A DNA stretch of 27,153 nt from NCBI GenBank assembly GCA_012064415.1, contig SSNU01000365.1, positions 1 to 27,153 on the forward strand. Direction: 5' to 3'. The notes under the pieces were generated by a model, which had not been told where the DNA came from, ran no database searches, and worked only from the letters and a program-made list of their open reading frames with translations. Made by a program: the position numbers and the translations under genes. The DNA comes from Gyrodactylus bullatarudis (lineage: Eukaryota > Platyhelminthes > Monogenea > Gyrodactylidea > Gyrodactylidae). Shown piece after piece: positions 19,701 to 26,677 of this stretch (the first letter of the stretch is position 1; every line of letters begins with the position of its first letter).

Positions 19701-20544
19701 GCTATCTGCATCGGATAGAACCATGTTTAAAGCAAGAAGGAAACTTTCAAGTAAATGCTCCTTCTTGTAGCCTAATTTTACCATTTAATGAAAAGTTTTT
19801 TTAGAAAAATATGGTCGTTTTTCAAATTTCTATTTGGGCGCCAAAATCCCATTTTTGAGATTTAAAAAAAAATCATTATTATTAAAAATTATTCTCATCA
19901 TCTCGAACTCGATTTCTCATATTTATAAATTGATTATTGAATAGGGTTTTTCATTTAATCATCCATTGAAGAGACTTATGATCCTAGTTACTTCTTCGAG
20001 CCCAGAAAGATATTTTGATGAATATTCCAATCCAAGAAAGAAAGACTCTTGGAATAAATTTTTTCAAATGTACTGATTTTATTATCCATTGTTGACATAG
20101 AGGAACAATTATCAGAACTGATTGCACTCTTGTTCTCATCCAACTTAGAGGAATGCCGTTGCAAAACTTTTAAACCATAATACTTTGGGATGGGAATAAT
20201 TCTCATTTCATATATTCCTGTCTAAAAAATATCATAAATTTTTATGCTCAAAATTTAGTTTATTGTTAATGTACACATCTGTATAAATATTCCTTAGTAG
20301 AACTCTTTCGTTCCTCAGTGAATATGTTTATTTTTCAGATACAAGGAGAAAATGTTACATTGAGAGTAATAATAATAAATTGCCAATTTACCAACCAGTT
20401 AATGGGACAAATAAAATTCGATTGACTGATTATGCTCATGAAATCGGACAGTATCTCAGTGAATTTCCAATTACCCTATGGATTAACTGTCCCTATCATG
20501 ATGATAAAATTGATATTGATATTCCCGTTATATTTCATCATCAG
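3430..20544 (+). CDS. Large secreted or membrane glycoprotein with diverged cadherin-like repeats (seven exons seen, 3' end missing)
   Basis: Seven exons on the plus strand appear to form one gene: 3430-4722, 9009-9198, 10284-10541, 11342-11566, about 14262-14560, 17291-17388 and 20339-20544. Junction phases are 0, 1, 1, unresolved, 2 and 1, and where they are resolved the joined frames stay open. The product begins with a signal peptide and carries many N-glycosylation sequons, so it enters the secretory pathway. Exon 1's last third joined to exon 2 (PPPVDYIYKSDTFKETI ... YQYEI ... FFYI) and exons 4-6 (DRVHYSLTCNKELL, ILEVIVAYDKNNIPIHSS, KVLDFNKEYELIIQV) follow the cadherin-repeat strand pattern, but DxNDN and DxD calcium motifs are missing. 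Inference: a fast-evolving cadherin-superfamily adhesion or receptor protein. Alternatives are another beta-sandwich ectodomain such as the RET-type cadherin-like module. No transmembrane segment or stop is visible in the window. Confidence 0.5.
4723..5754 (+). other. Intron 1, left part: diverged foldback repeat
   Basis: This is non-coding and AT-rich. An imperfect inverted repeat (5349-5382 with 5481-5514, 31 of 34 bases matched) and a stretch at 5294-5331 shared with 23423-23458 mark an old repeat. No exon is seen. Confidence 0.5.
5349..5514. repeat. Imperfect inverted repeat, diverged foldback element
   Basis: GATACATGCC at 5349 begins a 34-base arm whose reverse complement ends at 5514, with three mismatches and a spacer of about 98 bases. 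The flanking 'gatgccag...tttcacaaataa' block at 5294 recurs at 23423, and a GATACAT/ATATGAG-type end is seen again near 23855-23875 in opposite orientation. The two loci therefore look like members of one old MITE-like family. Confidence 0.45.
5755..5966. mobile_element. piggyBac-type MITE, 212 bp including TTAA sites
   Basis: TTAA CCCTTTCGGTGC at 5755-5770 is mirrored exactly by GCACCGAAAGGG TTAA at 5951-5966. TTAA target sites with inverted repeats starting CCC are the hallmark of piggyBac-superfamily elements. At this length no transposase can be encoded, so it is a non-autonomous copy. Just inside the right end is a perfect 18-base palindrome, ATGGACATATATGTCCAT (5931-5948); piggyBac elements often carry such subterminal repeats. 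The perfect 12-bp termini suggest a rather recent insertion. An open frame at 5767-6054 crosses the element and its flank and is taken as chance. Confidence 0.7.
5967..9008 (+). other. Intron 1, right part, no gene seen
   Basis: About 3 kb of AT-rich DNA ends at the acceptor TTCTCTAG (9001-9008). No open frame with coding character is visible on either strand. A lone TTAACCCTTAATAG near 7034 looks like one end of a piggyBac-type element, but no matching end was found. A perfect 10-bp inverted repeat, TTTTATTGGT/ACCAATAAAA, lies at 8722-8752. Confidence 0.5.
9009..9198 (+). CDS. Exon 2: completes the first cadherin-like repeat
   Basis: The exon follows TTCTCTAG and ends at G before GTAAGTC. 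It enters in phase 0, as exon 1 requires, and leaves in phase 1, giving 63 whole codons. DGGKRYQYEIS, ANFFYIRQGAYLALKDL and TNVTKFWVTV follow the cadherin pattern: the 'GxNxxxxYxI' turn, then 'FxIxxxxGxLxLxxxL', then 'YxLxVxA'. The calcium-ligating LDRE equivalent reads LKDLIRIQ, so binding is probably lost. It contains one sequon, NVT. Confidence 0.65.
9434..10046. repeat. Long near-perfect inverted repeat (2 x 212 bp, 189-bp spacer) in intron 2
   Basis: The left arm 9434-9645 and right arm 9835-10046 are reverse complements with only about two mismatches read by eye, and with no length difference. The spacer is 9646-9834. Mismatches lie near 9534 (T against A) and near 9601 (G against A). 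No target-site duplication flanks it and the ends lack a typical transposon terminal motif, so a local inverted duplication is as likely as a foldback element. It lies wholly inside intron 2 and ends 237 bp before exon 3. RNA from either strand would form a stem of about 212 bp. Confidence 0.9.
9705..10032 (+). pseudogene. Open frame inside the hairpin (right arm plus spacer), one internal stop
   Basis: From ATG 9705 a frame runs through the spacer into the right arm, rich in Ser, Asn and Tyr (SSDELYYQSYYSNSDYYNNH). It meets TGA at 9945-9947 and stays open afterwards to TAA at about 10030. The inverted left-arm copy, read on the minus strand from 9658 to 9449, has a coding codon at that TGA and is open for 69 residues. 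The arm thus looks like a duplicated piece of a coding sequence of unknown origin, such as a gene fragment or gag-like retroelement piece. It is unlikely to be expressed as protein. Confidence 0.35.
10284..10541 (+). CDS. Exon 3: ectodomain segment
   Basis: The acceptor is TTTATTTCCAG and the donor is A before GTAAGTTG. Entry and exit are both phase 1, and the exon yields 86 residues. It includes HLIPVEIHGTVPTQLYTDVS and CRLSNYSIIPNDPIDYEFIN. The last part resembles the start of another beta-sandwich repeat that continues in exon 4. GC content is visibly higher than in the flanking introns, and a second possible acceptor (CTACAG) lies 18 bases in. No catalytic motif is seen. Confidence 0.65.
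10542..11341 (+). other. Intron 3, nothing recognised
   Basis: This 800-bp AT-rich intron runs from GTAAGTTG to the acceptor TTCTCCTTTAG. No repeat, RNA gene or open frame of interest was seen. Confidence 0.55.
11342..11566 (+). CDS. Exon 4: cadherin-like segment
   Basis: The acceptor is CTCCTTTAG and the donor is CAGA before GTAAGTTC, almost identical to exon 3's donor. Entry and exit are phase 1, and the exon gives 75 residues. NDNGTFNNDRVHYSLTCNKE and the QQFESLDKL that follows fit the cadherin 'N.R..YSL.gn...F.I' core, followed by a Cys-containing region (LCYLNHRPED, ITFCNL). Four cysteines are not usual in classical cadherin repeats, so extra disulfides or a different module are possible. 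Confidence 0.65.
11842..12498. mobile_element. Older piggyBac-type MITE, about 657 bp
   Basis: TTAACCCTTGCACTTGAAA at 11842 and its inverted partner ending AAGGGTTAA at 12498 share TTAACCCTT and partly the next ten bases. Inside are a 16-base palindrome GTGATAGTTCTATCAC (12315-12330) and a repeated TAGACGAT motif near 11992-12009. An open frame at 12062-12259 has no transposase signature. The termini have diverged, so the element is older than the one at 5755. It lies in intron 4. Confidence 0.5.
12499..14261 (+). other. Intron 4, right part; possible undetected small exon
   Basis: The stretch is AT-rich with no clear gene. A short open stretch at 13775-13830 (after ACAG, before GTATGAG) reads with TFFDLIPSRQLLRE, which resembles a cadherin 'FxI' strand, but its phase does not link exon 4 to the next exon. 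A missing small exon is suspected because exon 4 leaves in phase 1 while the best acceptor of the next exon needs phase 0. Confidence 0.3.
14262..14560 (+). CDS. Exon 5 (candidate): cadherin-like segment
   Basis: The frame is open from 14253, and the best acceptor is TATTATCAG ending at 14261 (phase 0). The donor CTAA before GTAAGC gives phase 2. ARFFDILHYFDKHLALFKPD followed by ILEVIVAYDKNNIPIHSS matches the cadherin 'FFxI......LxLxxPLD....LxVxAxDxgxPxxS' strands E-G, ending INNITIGKL. It is the clearest single match in the gene. Entry phase disagrees with exon 4, so either a small exon is missing or another acceptor is used. A strong acceptor-like TTTCTTTCGTTTGCAG lies inside at 14520-14535. 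Exit phase and sequence fit exon 6. Confidence 0.5.
14561..16303 (+). other. Intron 5, left part, no gene
   Basis: The stretch is AT-rich. A short inverted repeat, ATTGGTCC/GGACCAAT, lies at about 15279-15310. A block near 16135-16162 (TTCTTGTCTAAT and downstream TGAAAAA) recurs at about 23960-23985 and seems to belong to the repeat family of the hairpin that follows. Confidence 0.45.
16304..16333. repeat. Perfect 10-bp inverted repeat at the left edge of the large hairpin
   Basis: AGCTTTAGTT (16304-16313) and AACTAAAGCT (16324-16333) pair perfectly around a 10-base loop. The second half merges into the left arm of the large inverted repeat. A partial form, GTTTAGTTAAAC, follows the right arm at 17076-17087, so this may be part of the element's terminus. 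Confidence 0.5.
16332..17075. repeat. Long near-perfect inverted repeat (arms 299 and 297 bp, 148-bp spacer) in intron 5
   Basis: The left arm 16332-16630 and right arm 16779-17075 are reverse complements. By eye the only differences are two one-base changes in A/T runs (seven against six) and two substitutions near 16560-16570. The spacer 16631-16778 is unpaired and less AT-rich. Partial pairing continues outward for about seven bases after one mismatch (AACTAAA against TTTAGTT). Diverged single-arm copies occur at 24013-24249 (plus) and 19791-19868 (minus), so the arm belongs to a dispersed family. The right arm ends 215 bp before exon 6. A minus-strand open frame over the loop (16778-16560) is probably chance. 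Confidence 0.9.
17291..17388 (+). CDS. Exon 6: cadherin-like strand segment
   Basis: The acceptor ATTCTTGAG gives phase 2, exactly what exon 5's GTAAGC donor requires. The donor CAAG before GTGAAA leaves phase 1, as exon 7 requires. The joined sequence reads ANTFMNKVLDFNKEYELIIQ and continues VVITIDDKNKNYLQ, an excellent fit to the cadherin 'G.i.....LDfE....Y.LiiqV.D' E-F strands, with LDFNKE in place of LDRE. The junction with exon 5 rebuilds the motif, which supports the exon model. An alternative acceptor (AAATAG, ending 17256) would give phase 1. Confidence 0.55.
17389..19790 (+). other. Intron 6, left part, nothing recognised
   Basis: About 2.4 kb of AT-rich DNA has no coding signal on either strand. 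A TATA-like GATATAAAAGG at about 19234-19244 has no convincing exon behind it. A lone TTAACCCTTAAACTAG near 19549 resembles a single piggyBac-type end with no partner found. Confidence 0.45.
19791..19868 (-). repeat. Diverged copy of the hairpin-associated repeat family
   Basis: Read on the minus strand this gives ATGGGATTTTGGCGCC, then AAATTTGAAAAA, then CCATATT and ATAAAAA-type strings that line up with 24035-24112 on the plus strand over about 75 bases. It is a partial copy in inverse orientation. Confidence 0.6.
20339..20544 (+). CDS. Exon 7: ectodomain segment (last exon found)
   Basis: The acceptor is TTATTTTTCAG and the donor is CATCAG before GTGAGTC. Entry is phase 1, matching exon 6 (and also exon 4 directly, if alternative splicing skips exons), and exit is phase 0. 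Sixty-eight full codons read TRRKCYIESNNN, then sequon NGT, then LSEFPITLWINCPYHDD followed by KIDIDIPVIFHHQ. The last part looks like the F and G strands closing a beta-sandwich repeat. The 'IPVIFHHQ' end also resembles the LPVHxRYH motif of the GPI-mannosyltransferase subunit PIG-X, but the rest does not support that family. No following exon with phase 0 entry was identified. Confidence 0.65.
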
Positions 20545-23420
20545 GTGAGTCATTCGAGTACATCATATTTTTAAATCACTATACTCATTCCGTATTATTC
20601 TTTTGGTGATTTCTAATGGAAACGAACACGTGCTTTGGTTAGACTTTTGAGGGGATTGTCTTTTTATCCCACTTCAAAAATCAAGTGTAGACTAAATACC
20701 GTACTGGATTCATCATCTGCGCAATAAAATCCACAATTAGAGAGTAGTTTTGTGCAAACTCTTGTGATTTTATAATAATAATGTTTACACACTCTGTCTA
20801 AAAAGATATTCCCAAGTAAGAAGCTCCTATGCGTATAAAAATTTTGGATGAATGGACCTTTGATCTATTTATTCTTAAAAATTAATAAAATTCAAAAATC
20901 CCTTTCATCTTGGGGTCATTGTAAGGGGGAATATATATTTTTTGAAATTTTTGAAAGGGAAAATTTTCATTTATTATGGTATGGGAATCATTAATTATCT
21001 TTATATCCCTCAACATAAATCTCTTTTGCAATTTAAAATAAGTGTAAGTTGAATCAGAGAAAGTATATGCGTGAGGGTGAATGGGGGATAAGCAAAGATT
21101 GTATAAAACAATGGTAGTGTAGATTAAAACCATTTGTAGTTAATAATTCATTGTGATCTTCCAGTACAAGGTGTGGATTTATCCCTAACGAATAGATTGA
21201 GGTGGAAAAAATATTTATAACCTAATCTGCGCAATTAAAAAAGCGTTGCTCGTTCCAACTACCACTTGTGCTATTTAGTAAACTTTTGTTGTACATTTTC
21301 CTCCTTGAATAAATTATGACTCATGTTTTATGTTATACAACCGAGATTACGTATTTTATCCCTAGAATTGACGAACTAGTTTCATTTAGTTGAAAGAGAT
21401 TTACAAAAATTTCCGATTTCGTATCAAGTTCAAGTTAATTAGAACAGACAACTCATTCGAGGTTTCGATTCATTAAGGTGTTTTATAAAAATATGTCTGC
21501 TGGGAAAAAAGTTAGGAAAATCCCATCTTCATATAAACTTCCTCTCTTTTCTTTTTCCCTGAAATTTTTCCTCATTTTCCTATCTGTATCATATATATTG
21601 ATATTAATACATATATATGAGCTAAAAAGTACACACTAATAAGTAGAATATATTGGTCCTTTTTAAACCAAGTATAATTTATTATTATTTTCAAAGGGAA
21701 AATATGATATCTATCATTTTATATTCTGTATTTTCCGATAATACTACACATAAACTATCAACTGGATGATATTCTCTATTAAACCATAAATTACTAAAAT
21801 AAAATATTAAACTAGATCAGGTTAAATACTAAAGCTCGGCTGATCACTAATCAGATTTGAGCAGTCAAATAACCAATGAGAATCGAGCTTATACATGTCG
21901 ACTAAGAATAACGTGCAATTCATTATGAAAATTTAAACGATACAGTCAATATTCAAGGAAAAATATAGACAAAATGATAATTCTATTTTTAAAATTAAGT
22001 TCCATGCGATTTCCTCAGAATGCTGGTATGCATAAAAAAAGCTGAAGGATAATGGAATAAAAGCAATTTGATACAATACGCTTGAAATATTTCACTCAAA
22101 ATTCCTGAGTAATAACAGGGACACATGAGAGAAAAAGAAAGTCTCATTTGAGGTACATTTTATAAACATTTTTAAGCCTACCTCTTCCACCCCCTGAAGG
22201 CATTTGATGAGACTATATAATAATTCTCATTCTACAGCACCTAGGCTATATTACTCCATACATTACTGTTTTTTGTTTTGTTTTTTAAATAAGTCTAAAC
22301 GTTTAATAAAGATAATTAAATTAAACTCTCTCCCATAATAATAATTTGTGCTTCCTTAGAGAAGAAGGGGGTGGGAAAGAATTGAAATTAAACACTTGCA
22401 TATTGCACTCCCATAGTGTTGGTATCACAATTGATTTCCAAATGACTAAAGCAATTTTCCCATTTTTTAAATTATATTATATTTATTAAAAGAAGAAAAA
22501 ACCATGACTCATACTCTTTTGAGACTATCATCTGATGATTTATATTTATGTAGCTTAGACTACAACTAACTGATAATTATTACTCTCGTTATTATAAATA
22601 CAATAAAATGTATAATAATTTTTATTATTATTCACTTAACCTTGAGATTTAAAAAAAAACTCTCCAATAGTAGTAATAATAAATACAGTAAAAATGCCCT
22701 CTTTAGACTTTACATAAGAACCCCTATAGATTTCACATAAATCTCTAGCCAATTCCATGTATTTATATGAATGCACTAATGTTCATGCTGAAACACCATG
22801 GAAGGTCTCTCTCAATCAACCTAACCTCTACTTGATAGTAGCTCTTCTCCTCGCAGACTAAATAGAAATATACAGTTTTATTATTCTTATTACGCCTCAT
22901 CCTGAAGAACTTAGGATAGTTTTCCTACCCATGATTACAGAGTTTAATTATGCAAGAAAAAAAATCATACAAATTTTTTCAAAACAAATTCTCCATTATG
23001 ATAAATACAGTGTGGGATTATTTTCTCTTTGTCAACAATAGGAAACTTTATATTTATTCAGATACCAATGTAAAAACTCTTAAATAATAATGCTTGTCTA
23101 TTCATTATGGGATTGCATTAAATAAAAAAATAATACTTGCTTAATTTCCTACAGAATCTCTATATTAAAGAGTGCCCCCATAACTAACTACTACTGTATT
23201 ATTTGATTGATTTGTCGATAAATGCTTTTCGAATTCTTCTCCTATTTTGAATAAAAGTACTTTTTGGTCCGATGTAAAATATACCCAAATTATAGTTTAT
23301 TCTTCAAATTTCATCACCACTACCTATGATGTCTCAATATGTACTGTATTAACTCTAATCAATAGTTCCAAATTAATAATTTATTTTCAACAAGGAGAGA
23401 AAATTTATGAAAATAATAAG
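20545..23420 (+). other. Intron 7 or downstream DNA, no gene seen
   Basis: This is 2.9 kb of AT-rich DNA. Open frames such as 20882-21133 (minus) have no coding character. The 22560-23000 part contains ATT/AAT-rich runs and a loosely repeated 'TCTCCA...ATAAATACAGT' motif at about 22660 and 22990, suggesting old tandem or dispersed repeat DNA. Confidence 0.45.
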
Positions 23421-23422
23421 AT

Positions 23423-23915
23423 GATGCCAGTTGTTTCACAAATAAGGCCTTTATTTCGTATATAAGAGCTAGAAAAAATGCTGAGAAAATACTCAAAAGA
23501 TTTGATTGAAGACTCAAAGCAGTGAGTCACATGTGAGGCTGTCAACAACATGGGTCAAACAGCAAGCAGGTTGAAGGATTGGGTAGATGAATACTTCCAT
23601 AAGGGATAAACAGCAATTCGAGAAAACTTTAAAACATGTAAAGTAAATGTTTCTTCTAAAAAATCTTATACAAATCTAAACGATAACAATTTTAACATAT
23701 TGAAATAAGTTGGAGCATATCTAATAAATTTCGAAAAGCCAAATCTTTGTTTTCAAAAGAAATCTTTTTTTTTCATCTACAAAACTTGAAATTCACTGAA
23801 AACTTATAATTTTAAAAGTGAACCTATTTTAATAAAACTTTATAAAATTTTTACTCATATGGAATGTATCATAGAGAATTAAGGCTTTATTTTTATTATT
23901 TCTGGCATCATATTC
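23423..23915. repeat. Second member of the foldback family seen at 5.3 kb
   Basis: The GATGCCAG block at 23423-23458 is shared with 5294-5331. The inverted form appears at about 23855-23915, where the minus strand reads GATGCCAG and later GATACATTCCATATGAG. The two ends flank roughly 490 bp. Divergence is high and the edges are approximate. Confidence 0.35.
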
Positions 23916-24012
23916 CTAGTTTATATAAAAAGGTCTTTAAATGTATAGTTGAATTGATTTTCTTGTCTAATCTTGATCGTGAAAAACCTCTTTTGATCAA
24001 CCTCCAACTTTC

Positions 24013-24249
24013 AAATCAATAAAAATTTTCGGTTCAAAGTTTGAAAAAATGGGATTTTGGCGCCAAATCGAAATTTGAAAAATTGCCATATTATTCATAA
24101 AAATATTTTCTTTTCAGAATTTTTTTCTTCAAATCGTAAAAGTGGGCAACATGAGTAGGATTCCAAAAAATCTTTTAAGATTTCAAATTCTTGATAAAAA
24201 TATCCAAATTTCTGTAAAAATCATAGATTTCCAACTCCATATCAATTAG
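24013..24249 (+). repeat. Diverged single-arm copy of the large hairpin repeat
   Basis: It aligns by eye with the right arm at 16840-17075. The shared order is ATCxATAAxAATTTT, AAGTT(T)GAAAAA, GATAAAAATAT, GTAAAAAT, and finally TCAA[CT]TAG. It differs at many positions and carries extra bases, so it is much older than the two hairpin arms are from each other. Confidence 0.55.
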
Positions 24250-24544
24250 CTTTATAACCGTGTACATTTGGTGTAGAATATTCAATGTAGTCTATATTAT
24301 ACATGCGACTGTGTTATCGGATACTAGATAATTATTTTCGAACAAATTCTCTATTACATTACGAAATGAACAGATATCTTTCTCTCATTATAATGAGCAA
24401 TTGGAAAGATGATATATATGCCTTTTGATAACTGCATTCTTGATATTTACCTAGATATATGTTAAATAATATATTAATTAATCAGACTCAAGATCTGGAT
24501 AAATACATTTTATTGGGACTATTTTGTTATCTATATCTATGTCT

Positions 24545-24986
24545 TTAACCTTTAAATACCCAGAAAAAATTTTTTGAGATTGAAAATTTTGTGTGGTTTC
24601 AGAATACACTGATAACGAATATGCAATTTTTTTCAAAAATCAACTTTTAGTTTAGAAGATATTGTCCCAAAAATGACTATTTTTAGACCTTGAAAATGGC
24701 TAACTTTTTTATGACAAGATTTTCGAATTCTACGAGTATGTTATCTTTCATTTTTACTCTTTGATCTCTGTGAGTGATCTCTCGAAAAATACTTTTTTTC
24801 TAGTTTACCAAAACGAGTCATATTTTAATTGGTTTTAACTTGAAATATTGAAGCTTTATAAGTCATAGTTCATTCGAAAGTTTCAGAAAAGTGGTTACTT
24901 ATCTATTTTTAGATTATTCAAAAAAGATTTATAGCTTGATAAAGTTACCTGTCCCATATAGGATCCCCTGGGGCTTGAAGGGTTAA
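24545..24986. mobile_element. piggyBac-type MITE, about 442 bp
   Basis: TTAACCTTTAAATACCCAG at 24545 and, inverted, TTAACCCTTCAAGCCCCAG ending at 24986 share about 15 of 20 terminal bases and the TTAA target. The inside is AT-rich and lacks an open frame. It is a diverged non-autonomous copy and differs internally from the ones at 5755 and 11842. Confidence 0.55.
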
Positions 24987-25510
24987 TAAAACGCTTACAC
25001 ATTCCCTCGCAACTTTTAAATGAGTTTAGGACCAGATATAAAGGAAACTTTTGTTAGGTTAGCTTCAATCCTATGTCATCCTAAAAATGTTATCCATCAC
25101 ATAATACTTTTATTTGGAGGTGAAGAAAAACTTGACATGAGTCCTGAATATGTCGTTTAAATCGATTAAACTCTAACCATTTACCACGTTTACCTCATAT
25201 TTCACTGACCAATAATAATCAAGAAACATTTCAAACAATCACAATTATCAAATACCAGTGTTAAAGTTTCTCTTGTTTACGGTTAACCTACATGTAAAAG
25301 TTCAATTGATTCTATTCCCATTCGATCAAGGACATATCATAAAAAAGAAGAAAATTAATCGTTATCCAAATTAACCTTGCACATGTTTTTGTTTTTGTTG
25401 TTTCCCCTGTTTTAGCCTGTGAGATAAAATACTTTTATTCACACTCTAATGAACTTTTTCTCTTCTTCTTTACTATCACAAGTGGTTCTTACATCTGCAT
25501 ACATATCAAA
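24987..25510. other. AT-rich stretch, nothing recognised
   Basis: No open frame, repeat or RNA gene was recognised between the MITE and the small open frame at 25511. Confidence 0.5.
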
Positions 25511-25777
25511 ATGAGAATAACAAGATGGCCCTTAGTATCTTTCCGAATCAACTCAGCTCTCTTTAATTTTGCTCAAATTTCTTTTTCTCGGGCATCCTTG
25601 AAAAGTTATTCAATTGAAAATATTTCTCCCTCATTCAGAGTAATTTCGGATGAGTGTGAGGGAGATGAACAAAATTCCATTGACAAAGTTACAGGATTTG
25701 CATTGTATTCTGTTTTGAGAAAAAAGTTTCCCAATTTCACTTACAAAAAAGTTAAAGAAAAAGAGAACAGAAGATGA
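25511..25777 (+). CDS. Hypothetical 88-residue ORF or exon
   Basis: The ATG at 25511 opens 88 codons to TGA at 25775-25777. Composition is slightly less AT-rich than the flanks. The product has a Ser/Phe-rich start, an acidic middle (SDECEGDEQ) and a basic end (KKVKEKENRR); no family is recognised and no signal peptide is evident. No acceptor with phase 0 fits it as the next exon of the main gene. It may be chance, a small gene, or an exon of something else. Confidence 0.2.
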   Translation: MRITRWPLVSFRINSALFNFAQISFSRASLKSYSIENISPSFRVISDECEGDEQNSIDKVTGFALYSVLRKKFPNFTYKKVKEKENRR

Positions 25778-26580
25778 AGGGAAACATTTAATTTATCAAT
25801 TTGAGTAACTTTGTCTAGTCTTTTATTAGTTTTCCTCTTTCCTTCCCCTCTAAACTGTGATTCCGGGCAAAATTTCATTTTGTAAATTTCTTTCAACTAC
25901 ACAAAAACATATTTTACATTCAATTCTGTCCTATTCTGATCAAAATTTGCATTCATCACTTTCATCTTTCTGTTTTCTTTTTCAAATTTATAATTACTCT
26001 TACAGACTAGGGTTTGAATTTTTTTGATAGAGATTTAAAAAACTCGATGAGACCTAAGCAATCAATAACATGTTCCTAGAAGCCATAAAAGAAACTTTTT
26101 TGTTAGAAAAGAGACTAAAATTGAAATTTGTACAAAAAAGGCGTTGAATATGCCAAAAATATCTAGAAACGAATCTTTTTATAGTCAACAAATAATAATC
26201 TGAAGTCTATAAATAAAACAGCGGGTTCAAATCAGATCAGGATATTAAAGAATACCTGATGTAGTCTATTCTTGATCTAATACGATTCATTATGAATGGT
26301 ACTGAATATTACAGGTTTAAAGATTGAATTTTGATTTCAAAATCAAAAATGAGCATTATAGAACTTTGAACACATATCCCTTGTGGTGATATACTGAGCA
26401 TTGTGAATTTACAAGACGATTAGTTTTTTCATCAGCTTTCTAATGGTATGAATTTTACCTCAATATTCTATCAAATCTTTTTATCTGTTGAAAATAAAAA
26501 TAGGAAATATTCATTTCTTGAACCTTCTTAGACATTATTGTTGATCATGATAAAAAATAACATGTAAGTTTCTCATGAGC
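25778..26580. other. AT-rich stretch, nothing recognised
   Basis: No gene, RNA or clear repeat was found on either strand. Confidence 0.5.
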
Positions 26581-26586
26581 ATTCTG

Positions 26587-26677
26587 ATTGGTCTTTGCAG
26601 GTAACCAATGATATTCAAGTGAAATTTGTCCTATATAAACGGAGAAGACTTGAATTTTAATTTATCTCTTCTCACTC
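26587..26677 (+). promoter_or_regulatory. Candidate core promoter: inverted CCAAT, CCAAT and TATA box
   Basis: ATTGG at 26587-26591, CCAAT at 26605-26609 and TATATAAA at 26632-26639 occur in the order and spacing of a Pol II promoter. A TCACTC initiator-like site lies at about 26672, roughly 40 bases after the TATA box. Downstream ATGs open only very short frames (26724 and 26733), so any transcript would need a spliced 5' leader or be non-coding. CCAAT and TATA strings are common in AT-rich DNA, hence the low confidence. Confidence 0.25.

Noticed and set aside
19988..20206. Minus-strand 72-codon frame
   Set aside because: No motif, no splice context, and it sits in an intron of the plus-strand gene.
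10284..20544. Resemblance of LIPVEIHGTVPTQLYTD and IPVIFHHQ to the PIG-X/PBN1 GPI-mannosyltransferase subunit
   Set aside because: The two similar bits lie in exons 3 and 7 with long unrelated sequence between them, while in PIG-X they are about 80 residues apart. Other exons fit cadherin strands better.
9009..20544. RET receptor cadherin-like domains
   Set aside because: Some strand patterns and the many cysteines recall RET, but RET's first cadherin-like domain directly follows the signal peptide, whereas here nearly 400 unmatched residues intervene; no kinase or transmembrane exon is in the window.
22560..22640. ATT-rich tract as a satellite or CRISPR-like array
   Set aside because: The units are irregular and very short with no conserved spacing; it is simple AT-rich sequence.
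23247..23465. 72-codon plus-strand frame as a gene
   Set aside because: Its last third overlaps the repeat shared with 5294-5331, and no splice or protein signature is present.
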